The notes: a model not told the origin generated them from the sequence alone. DNA of 64,000 bases from Cyrtodaria siliqua (GCA_037043455.1 JAWPHD010001420.1:62001-126000), one strand, 5' to 3'. Shown: positions 36,604 through 47,380, numbered from the stretch's first letter. Made by a program: numbers and translations.

Positions 36604-37072
36604 CAAAATTCACGTTGTCTTCACTGTAGTGTTTAAGGTACTTCAGCTGTTTCATTATATCTATGAAGTCTTTTTGCATGCATTTAGACAGTTTTTTGTT
36701 AATGCAGCGGCGAATCTGATTGAATACTTGCGCCGTAAGGTGGCTAGATTTGAAAAAAGAACCACGCTCTACGATGCTGGCAACAAAAACCCTTTCCACT
36801 CCGGATGCTCTTAGTCTAAGCATGATTTCACGAAGACGGAGGAACACTTCTTCTGCCAAAGACGCTCCATTTATGTCGTTGCCGCCGAGGTTAATGAAGA
36901 CGACGTCCGGCTGGTAGTCTAGAAGTTCATTGAACTTGTCTTCGAATTTTCTCTGCGTCGACATGCCAGGAACACCAAAAAAACGACAGACTCCTGGTAA
37001 TTCCATATTACCGTTGGTAAACGTTTCCAATCTGGAAATATAACTATCTCCAAATAATGCAAATCGTGTCAT
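36587..37072 (-). pseudogene. SGNH-hydrolase-like domain, decayed
   Basis: 161 codons from an ATG at 37072. Block I is FALFGDSYISRL with the nucleophile Ser at residue 10, a Gly at about 37 fits block II, and FINLGGNDING has the block III GxND (residues 64-66). The C-terminal SEDNVNF would be the DxxH block, but the His position is Asn (residue 155). SGNH proteins are esterases or lipases acting on ester bonds; without the His this one is probably inactive. The frame ends at TAG (36587-36589), while the downstream frame continues into the transposase tail. Neighbours are repeats only, so it is more likely transposon cargo than a host enzyme. Confidence 0.65.
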
Positions 37073-37451
37073 TTTGGTATAGGTATAAGAATCTATGAAA
37101 TATACTGTGACATATTAATACTTATATACCTTTAATTTATCAACTGCGCTTGGGTTATTATGATATTTCACTCACTGAGTGATTTATTTCAATAAGCAGT
37201 GTCATGATTTCTAATTGCTTTATTCGTAATAATGCTTTATAACCAAAATTAGTAGTATATCACTTAACTAAACTAAAGCGCTGATTGCTTTATTTGTAAT
37301 GGAATAACTAATATTACTATATCAATTATTTCTGTAATTAAAATGCATTATACTCCCATATGAGTGATTACTTTCACCGACTGTCCTATTTTGTGTAGTT
37401 GTTACGAATGTGTGAAAAAAATGTATACCGATCGAATCATAGGTACGCTTG
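37073..37451. other. non-coding, AT-rich
   Basis: Upstream of the SGNH frame. No promoter or exon could be assigned. Confidence 0.45.
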
Positions 37452-37924
37452 AGGTTATAATAGCCTAAATGAGTCTCCATTGCCCTTCCATAGTAAAGTT
37501 AGAATGTTGACAACCTGTTAAAAACTCAAACCTCGTTAGAATTCTGGGAAACTTATTTTATCATGCAAATAAACATGTCTGCTATTAAACATCAACAAGG
37601 AAATAGGGGCTTTAATACCTTCTAAGAAACATTTCTTCAGTTGTATACTAACACCGGGTCAAAGGTCAACACTATTTTTACCCCTTGCAATTTCATACCC
37701 TGTCTACTTTCACTTCTCAAATTTATATAAAAAACTGTCAAAAACATGATGAGCTGCATTTTCAAATATCAACAACATGTCCAGAATACAGTTATAGCCA
37801 AAAAATAACAGGAACCAGCACTAAAAAAAGTTTTTAAAGAAAAAAAGATTAGCACTCTTTAATACAGAACTACTTTCGACTGCACCAGGCAAGCACATCC
37901 TGTTGATTTAGTGTAATTAGACCT
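37452..37924 (+). repeat. 473-bp direct repeat, left copy
   Basis: Read side by side, this and 38430-38902 show no difference over 473 bp. It starts aggttataatagcc and ends gtaattagacct. The left outer flank ends cttg, and the right outer flank of the second copy also reads cttg, compatible with a 4-bp target duplication. The pair could be terminal repeats of a short non-autonomous retroelement or a recent local duplication. TG..CA ends are not present. Confidence 0.85.
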
Positions 37925-38429
37925 ATAAGGGATTATTTTTGCGTCATGTTTTTTAATTAAACTGGTCGATTCAACCTAACAACTTAATAAAAGAACATTT
38001 TGACTTGTTTCGCAATGCCGAATGACTTCATCTTGAAATTATTGCGATTTACCTGCGCTTGACCATGCACTAAATCGAGTCGATTTTGTCGAGAAATTAA
38101 GAAATAATAAAAAAAGCAATATCTCAGCAACCGTTCAACATTTTCTCATCAAATCAACTCTGGTGGCTTTGTTTCACATCCCTGAGTATGTATACCACAC
38201 ATTTTGCCATATATCTTTCACAAAAATTCCAAAAAAATTAAAAATATCACATTTTTAGGGAAAATCAGAAAATTTGAGGAAAAGTTGCCAAAAACACTCT
38301 AAAACAGTCTAAAAGTCTGAAAATGATATTTTTTCTCTGTTTCTGAGTTCAACTCACCTATTCAAACAAAATAAATGCCTAGAAAATCATTTTTTATGCA
38401 AATCTGAAAAATACATGATTTCTCCTTAT
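37925..38429 (+). other. spacer between the 473-bp repeats
   Basis: 505 bp, AT-rich, no open frame of note. Its borders are mirrored: acctataagg at 37921-37930 and ccttataggt at 38424-38433. No primer-binding site or polypurine tract could be identified with confidence. Confidence 0.6.
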
Positions 38430-38902
38430 AGGTTATAATAGCCTAAATGAGTCTCCATTGCCCTTCCATAGTAAAGTTAGAATGTTGACAACCTGTTAAA
38501 AACTCAAACCTCGTTAGAATTCTGGGAAACTTATTTTATCATGCAAATAAACATGTCTGCTATTAAACATCAACAAGGAAATAGGGGCTTTAATACCTTC
38601 TAAGAAACATTTCTTCAGTTGTATACTAACACCGGGTCAAAGGTCAACACTATTTTTACCCCTTGCAATTTCATACCCTGTCTACTTTCACTTCTCAAAT
38701 TTATATAAAAAACTGTCAAAAACATGATGAGCTGCATTTTCAAATATCAACAACATGTCCAGAATACAGTTATAGCCAAAAAATAACAGGAACCAGCACT
38801 AAAAAAAGTTTTTAAAGAAAAAAAGATTAGCACTCTTTAATACAGAACTACTTTCGACTGCACCAGGCAAGCACATCCTGTTGATTTAGTGTAATTAGAC
38901 CT
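38430..38902 (+). repeat. 473-bp direct repeat, right copy
   Basis: Right member of the pair described at 37452, apparently identical in sequence and in the same orientation. Confidence 0.85.
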
Positions 38903-39340
38903 TGAAATAACCATTAAGGCAATAAATTAATAATTTTTATACTTAAAACAATATATAAAGTCACGTTTGGAGACTTTTGGCGGTTGGGGGATGCTTTTGG
39001 GGGTGTTATTGTGGGATTTGGGGGAATTTGGTGGGATTTGGGGGAATTTGGTGGGATTTGGGGTGTTCCGATGGACCGCTTCTATCCAGTTGATATTCAT
39101 AAGTATGACAAGAATTAAAGAGTAAATGTGATTTTCTTCGTTTCTTATGTATTATATTAAAATCCAAGAATGTTATAATCCTTGAATACTTGGATGTCGA
39201 ATAAAAAACATTAGTTTAGAACAGTAAATGGAATAGCGAAATGAAACAGAATAGAATGTTTTCATACGCTTAGAACCTTTATTAAAATCCTATGCAGTTT
39301 TGTTAATTGGAAACATTTGCGTAAAGTTATATAATAAACA
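38903..39340. other. non-coding, G-rich patch and AT-rich spacer
   Basis: Includes a short tandem of gggatttgggggaatttggt at 39010-39065. No gene recognised. Confidence 0.5.
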
Positions 39341-39504
39341 GAATAATTAACAGCATAAATTTGATACTGAATTAATGTCACTCGAGGAAGAAAGTGGTAA
39401 TTTGGTTAGAAAAACTCGTTCTTCGAACTCGTTTTTTTAACCAAATTACCACTTTTTTCCCTCGTGACATAAATTCAGTATCAAATTTATGCTGTTAATT
39501 ATTC
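39341..39504. mobile_element. 164-bp near-perfect palindrome (foldback MITE)
   Basis: The left arm reads gaataattaacagcataaat and continues through gatactgaatt, gtcactcgagg and aagtggtaatttggtta. The right arm is its reverse complement with a few mismatches and ends at gttaattattc. The arms are about 65 bp with a short centre (aaaactcgttcttcg). It lies just left of segmental copy 2. Confidence 0.8.
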
Positions 39505-39802
39505 TCTATATATATTAGAATGTAAAATGTGAAACAATTATGTTGTCAAATATATCTACGATTAAAAAAAATAAAATTCTCAAACTTGAAAATTTCCAAA
39601 CTTGCCAAGCCAACATTTATTACTGAAGCTGGATATATCCCCGTTTAGGCTGTGCCTTTTTCATATTATAAAAAACAACCAGAAGAAGGTATTTCCTAAC
39701 TATAGTTACGCGCCTGGGACTTGGCGGTTCGCCATTTTTTATTGTTGTCCGTGTGAAATAATTCCTTTCCGGTTCGTGAGAAAGTCGGTATAAAACGAAT
39801 AG

Positions 39803-39960
39803 GTGATATCACTGATTCGTATATATGATATCACTGATTAAAAACGAAAGGGTGATATCATCTATTGAATGGGTGATATCACATATTTTTGAATCAGTGA
39901 TATCACCTATTCGAATGAGTGATATCACTCAATCAAATAGGGTCAAATAGGGGATATCAC
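39803..39960. repeat. GTGATATCAC palindrome array, copy 2
   Basis: Counterpart of 4849-4996. Four sites remain perfect and others have single changes (atgatatcac, gtgatatcat, ggatatcac). A small local duplication (ggtcaaatag) separates the last two. Spacing is otherwise as in copy 1. Confidence 0.8.
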
Positions 39961-40417
39961 TGAATTGTACTAAAAACCAATACGGCGCCTCATAGTACGT
40001 ATTGCATTTATTTGTTGTATATGCCACATAGTCGGTTGCGCGTGCCTACATATAATTATGGTATTGAAAGGTCCGTCGCCCACCCTGCAAAGAAATGTAT
40101 ACATATTAGGCCCGTATCATCCCTTCGGTGAAATGTATACAGTTATCCGTTCAGGCAAATCCTTTTCTTTGAAGTCCTTCCTTTCCAAACCTTACACGAT
40201 GCTTACCTATGATGTCAATATGCATATCAATTCGGCGTCAAAATCGACCTTGTATTCAGGCGAGTAGCTACCTCGCTGTTGCGTACACATTGTCCCAAAT
40301 ATTGAAATAATTAAAAAGTCCAAAAATGCAATAAAAACAAGAGCTAGAATTTTTTTTTTTTTTTCATTTAGCTCACTTTTTTTTTTTTTCTAGAAAAAAA
40401 ATAATCAGAGACAAAAT

Positions 40418-41429
40418 ATGGTGGCATATTTCTGCCACGAGATAGCTAGTTAATTATCATGATTATTTCGTGATAGTAGCATGTGTTTTTCGAGATAATA
40501 ATGAATTTTCGTGAAAATCTTACAAAATTTGTAAATTCTTTACGTTATCATGTTAAATGCCACATTAATGCCCACTCCTGCCACCATGATAGTTTCTTAT
40601 CACGAATAGTTCGATACCCTTATCAGGTTGGGGGTAAAAGCCGTACATTCCGTACTATAACGAAAACCTGATATTCAGTAAGGACAGGGTGAAAATACAT
40701 GTATTGAGATAGCTAATAAATGTTAACGCAACAAAATAAAATCATTTCTTAAGAAGAGTATCTAAAATTGTCTGAGGATATGTAGAACCTATAAAATACA
40801 ATTCCTGTGTTGATGAAGCGAGTTATAATTAAACCCTAGCCGCCTGCGGCGTCTGGTAAGTGGTTTAAATGGCCTACGGCCATACAGTGTACCCGTGAAG
40901 GAAGATAATAAGAAACTCTAATCTATGGTAACACCGTATGCCGGAACAACTTTCGGTATCATGATAAAAAAAAATTATCATGATAAAAAAAAAAGTATCA
41001 TGATAACCCCAAAGTATCATGACATACCCAAATTATCGTGATAACAAATAAATTTCGCGATAGTGAAAGTAGTTCCGTCCCATACAAAACACATTAGCCG
41101 GAACTATTTTCGGTATCATGATAAAAAAAGATTATCGTGATAGTGAAAGTAGTTCCGTCCCATACAAAACACACAGCCGGAACTATTTTCGGTATCATGA
41201 TAAAAAAAGTATCATGATAAAAAAAAAGTATCATGATAAAAAATGTTTAAGATAATTCTTATTGCGTTAACTATTGCACTAACGTGATGACAAAAGTGGG
41301 CAGTATCGCAGCAAGTTTTGTTTGATAAAATTGTTGAAAATTAAAGCGAAAAAGTAACATTATCGCCAAAAATCTGGAAATAATCATGATAATTATCTAG
41401 CTATCTCGTGGCAGAAATATGCCACCGTA
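40418..41429. mobile_element. 1.0-kb long-TIR transposon (non-autonomous)
   Basis: Inverted termini of about 50 bp: ggtggcatatttctgccacg then agatagctag and aattatcatgatta, repeated in reverse at 41380-41429. Both sides are flanked by acaaaat (40411-40417 and 41430-41436), a 7-bp or longer target duplication. Copy 1 has the empty site at about 6421-6440 with one acaaaat. The interior carries many TATCATGATA palindromes and repeated cggaacta/tagttccg blocks in both orientations. No transposase. Long TIRs suggest a Mutator-like or foldback class. Confidence 0.85.
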
Positions 41430-41696
41430 ACAAAATCAGCCTCATTTTGTTGCGGAAATGCCTCCAGGTTTCACCAAAAGACGGTATAAGAATGTATGTG
41501 GTGTGTGTGTGGGGTGGGGGGGGTGGGGGGAATCCGGGGGAGCATGCCCCACGCCCCCCCCCCACCCCCCAGACTGTCTGCGTACACATTCTACAATCCC
41601 TAGCTACGCCCCTGGTATTACTTCAGTAACGACCTTTTTTTCAAATTGTATGTTAAAATATATTGTGTGTCTATCTCCCCCAACATTCAGTTCAAA

Positions 41697-41932
41697 TAAG
41701 GAGCGTCTCCGTGGCCGAATGGTTAACGACGTTGCGTTGTAAACCTTCGCCTCTCACCGCTGCGGGTTCGAATCCCACTGGGAGCTCGACTTGTAAGTGA
41801 GGAAGTGTCGATTCTTACGGATTGCGTGAGGCGTACAGTACAGGAAAAGTGGGTGGTCTGCCTCAACCACAAAATATCGACCGTCAATATGACGTAAAAC
41901 ACCATACAAACAAACAAACAAACAATTCAATC
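41697..41932 (+). mobile_element. tRNA-derived SINE (family A), copy 2
   Basis: Paralogue of 6652. It has the same A box (tggccgaatggttaacg), B box (gggttcgaatcccac) and tgacgtaaaacaccatac tail with (aaac)n. A block of about 25 bases before the tail is missing relative to copy 1. Upstream (41510-41575) the sequence has gained G-rich and C-rich tracts. Confidence 0.8.
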
Positions 41933-42002
41933 CGTCAAACTAGGTAATCGTATGTTGATTTAACTTTACACCCTATATGGGTTATAAACTAGTACATCGA
42001 AA

Positions 42003-42090
42003 ATGGCGACGTTTGCATGCTCAACAGAGAAGAGTTGTGATGAATATTATGATAATGGTTGTTCAGCGTGCTCAGCACAATTTTGTATAA
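42003..42090 (+). pseudogene. relic of duplicated first exon, copy 2
   Basis: ATG and upstream context as at 6984, then the tgtgatgaatattatgat and gctcagcacaa blocks of the real exon, with larger deletions than in copy 1. No usable frame. Confidence 0.65.
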
Positions 42091-42246
42091 TTTATTATAT
42101 GATATATTGGTTCCCTGTCTTAACTCTGGTTCCCTGTATCTACCTTGCATAACAATTACCTGGAAGTGAAAGTAGAATAATACAAGTTCTCTTCTTGGTA
42201 TCGGGCAGTTATTTAAACAAGTAGATCATAAACCAGTACATCTAAA

Positions 42247-42593
42247 ATGGCGACAGGGGGAGGATTTGTGCGGTCTATAGAGAGGAGCTGTGATGAATAT
42301 TATGATTATTGTTGTTCACCGTGCTCAGCACAAGGTAGACATGTGGAGGCCATTAACTTCTGTGTGGAGTGTAAGGAATATTTCTGTCAGAAGTGTCTGC
42401 AGGACCATGATAAATTTGCCATAATGAAAACGCACCAGATTCTGGACAAGACTAGCATGGAGGCCCGGGGACCACAACAAGCACCGTCCCTACCCACGGA
42501 GAGATGCTCGCAGCACCATGGCAACGTTATAGATACATATTGTGGCGCGCATGATGACGTATGCTGTGGGACATGTGTTTCTCTGTGTCACAG
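42247..42593 (+). CDS. B-box/NHL protein, exon 1 (two B-boxes)
   Basis: Begins MATGGGFVRS at the ATG at 42247. It encodes residues 1-115 plus two bases of codon 116 and ends at a consensus donor CAG/GTAAGT (intron from 42594). First zinc-binding box: C23-x2-C26, C39-x2-C42, C47-x2-C50, H54, H63. Second box: C87-x2-H90, C99-x2-H102, C107-x2-C110, H115, with its last ligand C118 contributed by exon 2. Joining the exons completes the C/H pattern, which supports the splice. There is no RING finger before the boxes, so ubiquitin ligase activity is not indicated. The family (TRIM2/TRIM56/TRIM71-like in annotations) is hugely expanded in bivalves, often linked to signalling or immunity; its role here is unknown. 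The ATG context (aaaatggc) is conserved between copies. Confidence 0.8.
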
Positions 42594-42962
42594 GTAAGTG
42601 GTTTATAAAATAATATATATGTATAAGCATAAATAAAAGACAATATTAACACAAGCCTAATAAATTGGAGGAATATGGAAGTCAGGTTGTCCGTCCGTAC
42701 GTCGCAAGCAATTACGCATTCGGTGAGATAACTTCGACAGCACAGTCCTCGAAATCATGTAACAAATAGGCTAGCATCGACGGTGCAACAGCCCATAATG
42801 ATGTTATTGTTAGTAGGTCAAATGTCAAGGTCACTGTGACATGAGTCTGATCATGAAAAGGCTTTCTTATGCATCATTACTGGGGAATCTCTACGCAGCG
42901 AACACAGGGCAGTGCATTAGAATCAGATCGCTATCATACACGCGTATAATTCGTATATCTTT

Positions 42963-43214
42963 CGTACTACTATTGAGGGCTAAAAGGATAAGCGTGGTTA
43001 TCGGGTATTACTTTAATGACTCCAAGTATAAGTGTTGTGTTTGAAATTGTCATAGTTTCATGATAAACCACACCATACACACCGTCAACGTACTACTATT
43101 GAGGGCTAAAAGGATAAGCGTGGTTATCGGGTATTACTTTAATGACTCCAAGTATAAGTGTTGTGTTTGAAATTGTCATAGTTTCATGATAAACCACACC
43201 ATACACACCGTCAA
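42963..43214 (+). repeat. 126-bp tandem duplication
   Basis: Two adjacent copies starting at 42963 and 43089, each beginning cgtactactattgagggc and containing gataagcgtggttatcgg and cataccataca-like words. They are nearly identical, and copy 1 has only one. Confidence 0.85.
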
Positions 43215-43376
43215 CGTTTGTTTATAAATTACATTGATCAGACCGTCCGTACTATGCACTAACCTGCTCTCGCAATGTACAGATTTCCCAGGAGCGTAAA
43301 TGCACGCACAGGTTGCTGTAGTGGTGTTGGGAACTAAAAAATAAAAAATAAAAAAATTAAAAAATATGTAGTTTTT

Positions 43377-44612
43377 AGCCCTCCTGGCCAAAGCTCTACT
43401 GGCCTTTGGCCAGGAGGGCTTATGCGATCACTTGTCGTCCGTCTGTCCGTCCGCCGTCTGTCCGTCTGTTAGCAATTTTATAAAATCGACATCTCCTCTG
43501 AAACCGCTTGAAGGATTTTGATGAAACTTCATCACAATGTTACTTGGGAGGGCCCCTCTCAGATTTTTGTTTTACGCGGCCGCCAGTCATCCAAGATGGC
43601 CGCCATGGCTAAAACTATGTCAAATATAAGGAAATTTCAAACAACATCTCCTCCGAAACCATTTATTCCATTCTACTGAAATATCATATACATGTTCCTT
43701 GGGTTGGCCTCTATCAAGTTTATATTTTTCGTTATGGTCAAATAATCAAAATGGCCACCACGGCGACCCAAAATTTACATAGAGTTATACAGGAAAAGGT
43801 TAAAAATGACATGTTCTCTGAAACCGCTTGAAGGATTTTGATGAAACTTAATCACAATGATATTTGGGATAGTCCCTCTCAGATTTGTGTTTTTCGCGGC
43901 CCCCAGTCATCCAAGATGGCCGCCATGGCTAAAACTAGGTCAAATTTAAGGACATTTCAAACGACATCTACTCCAAAACCACTTATTCCATTCTACGGAA
44001 ATATCATATACATGTTCCTTGGGTTAGCCTCTATCAAGTTTGTGTTTTTCGTTATCGTCAAATAATCAAAATGGCCGCCACGGCGACCCAAAGTTTACAT
44101 AGAGTTATATAGGAAAAGGTTAAAAATTACATCTCTGAAACCTCCCGAAAGATTTTGATGAAACGTAAGCACAATGATATTTGGGATAGTCCATCTCAGA
44201 TTTGTGTTTTTCACGGCCGCCATCTTCTCTGAAACCGCTTTAAGGATTTTGATGAAACTTAAATCACAATGATCTTTGAGTTAGTCCGCCTCAGATTTGC
44301 TATTTGGGGCCTCCAGTCATCCATGATGGCCAACATGGCTAAACTTAGGTCAGATTTAAGGGCATTTATCACACGACATATTACCACTTATTCCATTCTA
44401 GTTAAATATTATATGCATGTTCCTGTTGTTGGCCTCTATCAAGTTTGTGTTTTTCGTTGTCGTCAAATATTCAAAATTGCCGCCACAATAACCCAAAGTT
44501 TACTAGAGCTGTATATATAGGAAACATGTTTCTTGGGTTGGCCTCTATCATGTTTAAGTTTTTGAATCACATCATGCAAGTAGAGCGTCTACAGGCCCTC
44601 TTGGGTCTCTTG
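43377..44612 (+). mobile_element. Pearl/Helentron-like hairpin element, type 1
   Basis: Opens with a perfect hairpin (17-bp stem agccctcctggccaaag, 43377-43420), followed by cgtccgtctgtccgtccg. The core has ~320-bp units containing ctgaaaccgcttgaaggatt and atccaagatggccgccatgg. A 3' hairpin, gtaga-gcg-tctac, at 44580-44592 precedes the end ...gtctcttg. It sits between T runs inside the palindromic MITE that is uninterrupted in copy 1. Hairpins, tandem cores and T-T insertion fit Helentron-associated or Pearl elements of bivalves. No Rep/helicase gene, so non-autonomous. Confidence 0.65.
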
Positions 44613-44629
44613 TTTTTCCGTGTTCTTTT

Positions 44630-44845
44630 TGAAAACAAACATATTTTAAGTTTTCCTGAAAAAATGTCCCAGAATAATGTAGTTAGAGTCTGAGTAATGT
44701 AGTTAGAGACTCTGGGACATTTTTTCAGGAAAACTTAAAATATGTTTGTTTTTAACAAATAACACGAAAAAAATTAAAAAAAATAAAAATATTTTTTAAT
44801 TATTTTTTTTAGTTCCCAACACCGATACAGCAACCTGTGCATGCA
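44630..44845. mobile_element. right part of interrupted palindromic MITE
   Basis: Contains an inner hairpin of about 45-bp arms (aacatattttaagttttcctg ... caggaaaacttaaaatatgtt, 44637-44755) and the outer right arm with aacaccgatacagcaacctg. The outer left arm is at about 43305-43345. Copy 1 has lost half of the inner hairpin. Confidence 0.7.
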
Positions 44846-46041
44846 CGTATGTTTGCTTCTTATATTTCTTGCTGACGTTAAATGAAACGTATTTGATTTT
44901 ATTTATTTCGGACGAAATGCGGTCTCGGAGAATACCAATACAGATGCAAACGATCATAATGTATGATTGTGCTTTAGTATGCGCATTAAATTGAACCGCA
45001 AGTTACCTTTGTTTAAAGCCCTAGCTTCTACACATTAGCTATAAACTGCAGTTAGTATATCGACGGTCTGCTTCAGTGTAATGGTTTCAGCATTGTGACC
45101 ATGTATAGCTGTTAATAGATGCACCAAAATTCAAAATTTGACAGTTAGGAATAATGTTTTTGTTCCAGAAAGTATAGAAAATAAATATATTATATACTTG
45201 TTTTGATATATCTGTATAGAGTAATGTTTACTGTATTCAGATGCAATTTTTTTTATTCAAAAATGATTTATTACTTTGAAATGTGCAATTGAACTCTCTG
45301 AGTAGCGAAATGTGTAAAATTATCAGAAACTATTCCCTGTAGCATTTTGTTTTATACTCAACCCTTGAATTTAATTATTATGAAAATGTTTGATCTGGAT
45401 AACAAGATAACTCTGTTGTTATGCTATATCATCAATATTATGTTTTATGGATACATATTGCTAAAATTTATAATAGTGTACTGCGTTCATGAACCAATAA
45501 TTTATAATAGTCTGAAAGCATCATATGAATTAAATATAACTGATTTATATTACAAACCCTAACAGAGTTGTCCAAGTTATTAATTTAAAAGGCCGGATAA
45601 TGGGACCTAGTCAGTGTAGTGCATAAGAAACTGAAACACATTATGTTGGTTTTATTCAATATTGGGATTGAAACCCACATTTCTTCCAGATCGTCACCAG
45701 TCCCTTTACACCATTTTTGTTTGTTGGGTTTTTATTATATGATGTTTACTTTTTATTCTATGCCTCTGACTGTACAAATATATTTTTTTATGTGATATAC
45801 TCATACACATGGAAGTTTAGTTCTATGTAATTTGATTTAGATATTAAAAAGGCATCATCAATTTGAGGAAAATCAGGTTGTAACTTATTTATATGTTGTC
45901 ACATGTTTATTAAGTCTCCCCACAACACAATAGTATATATCCAAATCGCATACAATAGTAGATACGTTCACAATACCATGACACTCAATAGTTAATGTGC
46001 CATTCTTTACAGAATTACAAGAGACCATGTTATATTTACAG

Positions 46042-47380
46042 ATCATGCAACATGGAGTATTTACCGACAGCAGCAAAGGGAATCAAGATCAGACAAGAGT
46101 ACAAAAACATCGTCTCCTCCATGCAGAACATCCAACGACAACTGTGCAAGACGAAGATAGCAAGACAAGCGCAACTTAAAACACTGGAACAAGAAAAGAG
46201 TGATGTCCTGTGTCAGATTAAGGATTTCAGGACGAGCGTGATGAAGCGTCTAGATGAACTGGAAAAGATTGCTACAGATGAGCTCAAGGCCAAACATCGG
46301 GCGATTCAAGACGAAATCAATGCCGATATCAAACGTCTAGATGAAATGCTAAGATCCATGGAGACTAACATGAAGAAACTGGAAACGTCCCCTGGCGAAA
46401 ATGAATCGCAATTATTTGTCTACGTGAAAACTGGGAAGAAGAACGAAAATGAAGGAAGTAAACTACTACAATTGATGGAAAGAGGTTTCAAGAGAAGCAG
46501 CCTGAAGTTCAGCATCAACCGAAACATTGAAGATTACTTGAAGAGTCAGAAGTCACTAGGAGATTTCCACGATGACGAGCACCTCTATTCAGCCTCCCTG
46601 CATGGGGAATATAATGTTAAGGTTAAAGACGACAACAAACCATGTGACATAAATGGGTCCTGTGAGTTGGAGGATGGGACGATACTGGTAGTGGACTATA
46701 ACAATGATAAGTTGAAGAGACTGGATCGGTCATACCAAGTGAGGGATTACTGTGACCTGCCCGGTGGACCATACGCAGTATGTGCTACTGGTCCACAGGA
46801 GGTTGCAGTCACACTGATGAATGAGAAAAAGGTTCAGCTTGTATCTGTGGGAAATATGATGACTCTGACAAGGTCATTCAGTGTAGAATGCGACTCATGT
46901 AGTGGGATTGCCTACATTAATGATCAGATAGTCGTCTCATGTTCCCCAGGTGCCGTCCGTGTTTATAATAAATCGGGTACTCTCCTAAAAACAATACAAC
47001 ATGATTCTTCAGGCCAGGACATGTTCCCTGATCCCTGTCATATTGCTCTAAGTACTGATCATACACAGATGCATATAGCGGATTGGGACAAAGGAGTAAT
47101 AACGCTGAGTATCCATGGTGACAAGCAGTCTCAGTTCACTGACCCAGAACTGACGAATGCAATTGGAGTATGTGTGGGGAATAATGATGAAATCTTTGTC
47201 TGTGGGTACAACTCCAACAACATCCTCCATATCGGCCGTGATGGACGTAAGCTGGGAGTATTACTGGGAGAACGTGATGGAATAGTGAATCCACAATCAC
47301 TGTGCTGGGACAGACGCAACTCCAGACTCATTGTTACGACATGGAACACTGATAACATCAAGGTGTTCGACATGAAATGA
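46042..47380 (+). CDS. B-box/NHL protein, last exon (coiled coil and propeller)
   Basis: Its first base completes codon 116 (AG/A, Arg), then SCNMEYLPT continues to a TGA at 47378-47380, giving about 561 residues in all. C118 completes the second B-box. Residues about 133-231 are a charged heptad-like coiled coil (QIKDFRTSVMKRLDELEK, IQDEINADIKRLDEMLRS), likely for oligomerisation. From about 305 to the end there are repeated beta-rich blades (ELEDGTILVVDYNNDKLKRL, YAVCATGPQEVAV, CHIALSTDHTQMHIADWDKG, IGVCVGNNDEIFVCGYNS), an NHL-like propeller used for protein or RNA binding. Uninterrupted, unlike the copy-1 exon. No signal peptide or membrane segment, so cytosolic. An alternative ATG at 45995 would need the intron to be retained and is less likely. 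Confidence 0.85.

Larger units (their letters stand above)
42594..46041 (+). other. intron of copy-2 gene (about 3.4 kb)
   Basis: GTAAGT to a ttatatttacag acceptor. It contains a 126-bp tandem duplication, a palindromic MITE split by a 1.2-kb hairpin-ended element, and sequence shared with the copy-1 intron. No additional exon was found. Confidence 0.75.

Noticed and set aside
37452..38902. Classical LTR retrotransposon
   Set aside because: The repeats lack TG..CA ends, and no primer-binding site, polypurine tract or gag/pol was found. Kept only as a direct-repeat pair of unknown class.
41401..41742. Proline/glycine-rich frames around 41.4-41.7 kb
   Set aside because: Arise from G- and C-rich tracts and the SINE head. 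The frames are not kept in copy 1.
45995..46041. Upstream ATG at 45995 as the start of the copy-2 protein
   Set aside because: It lies in the intron before a good acceptor. Splicing to exon 1 restores the second B-box, and the copy-1 counterpart of this start is out of frame.
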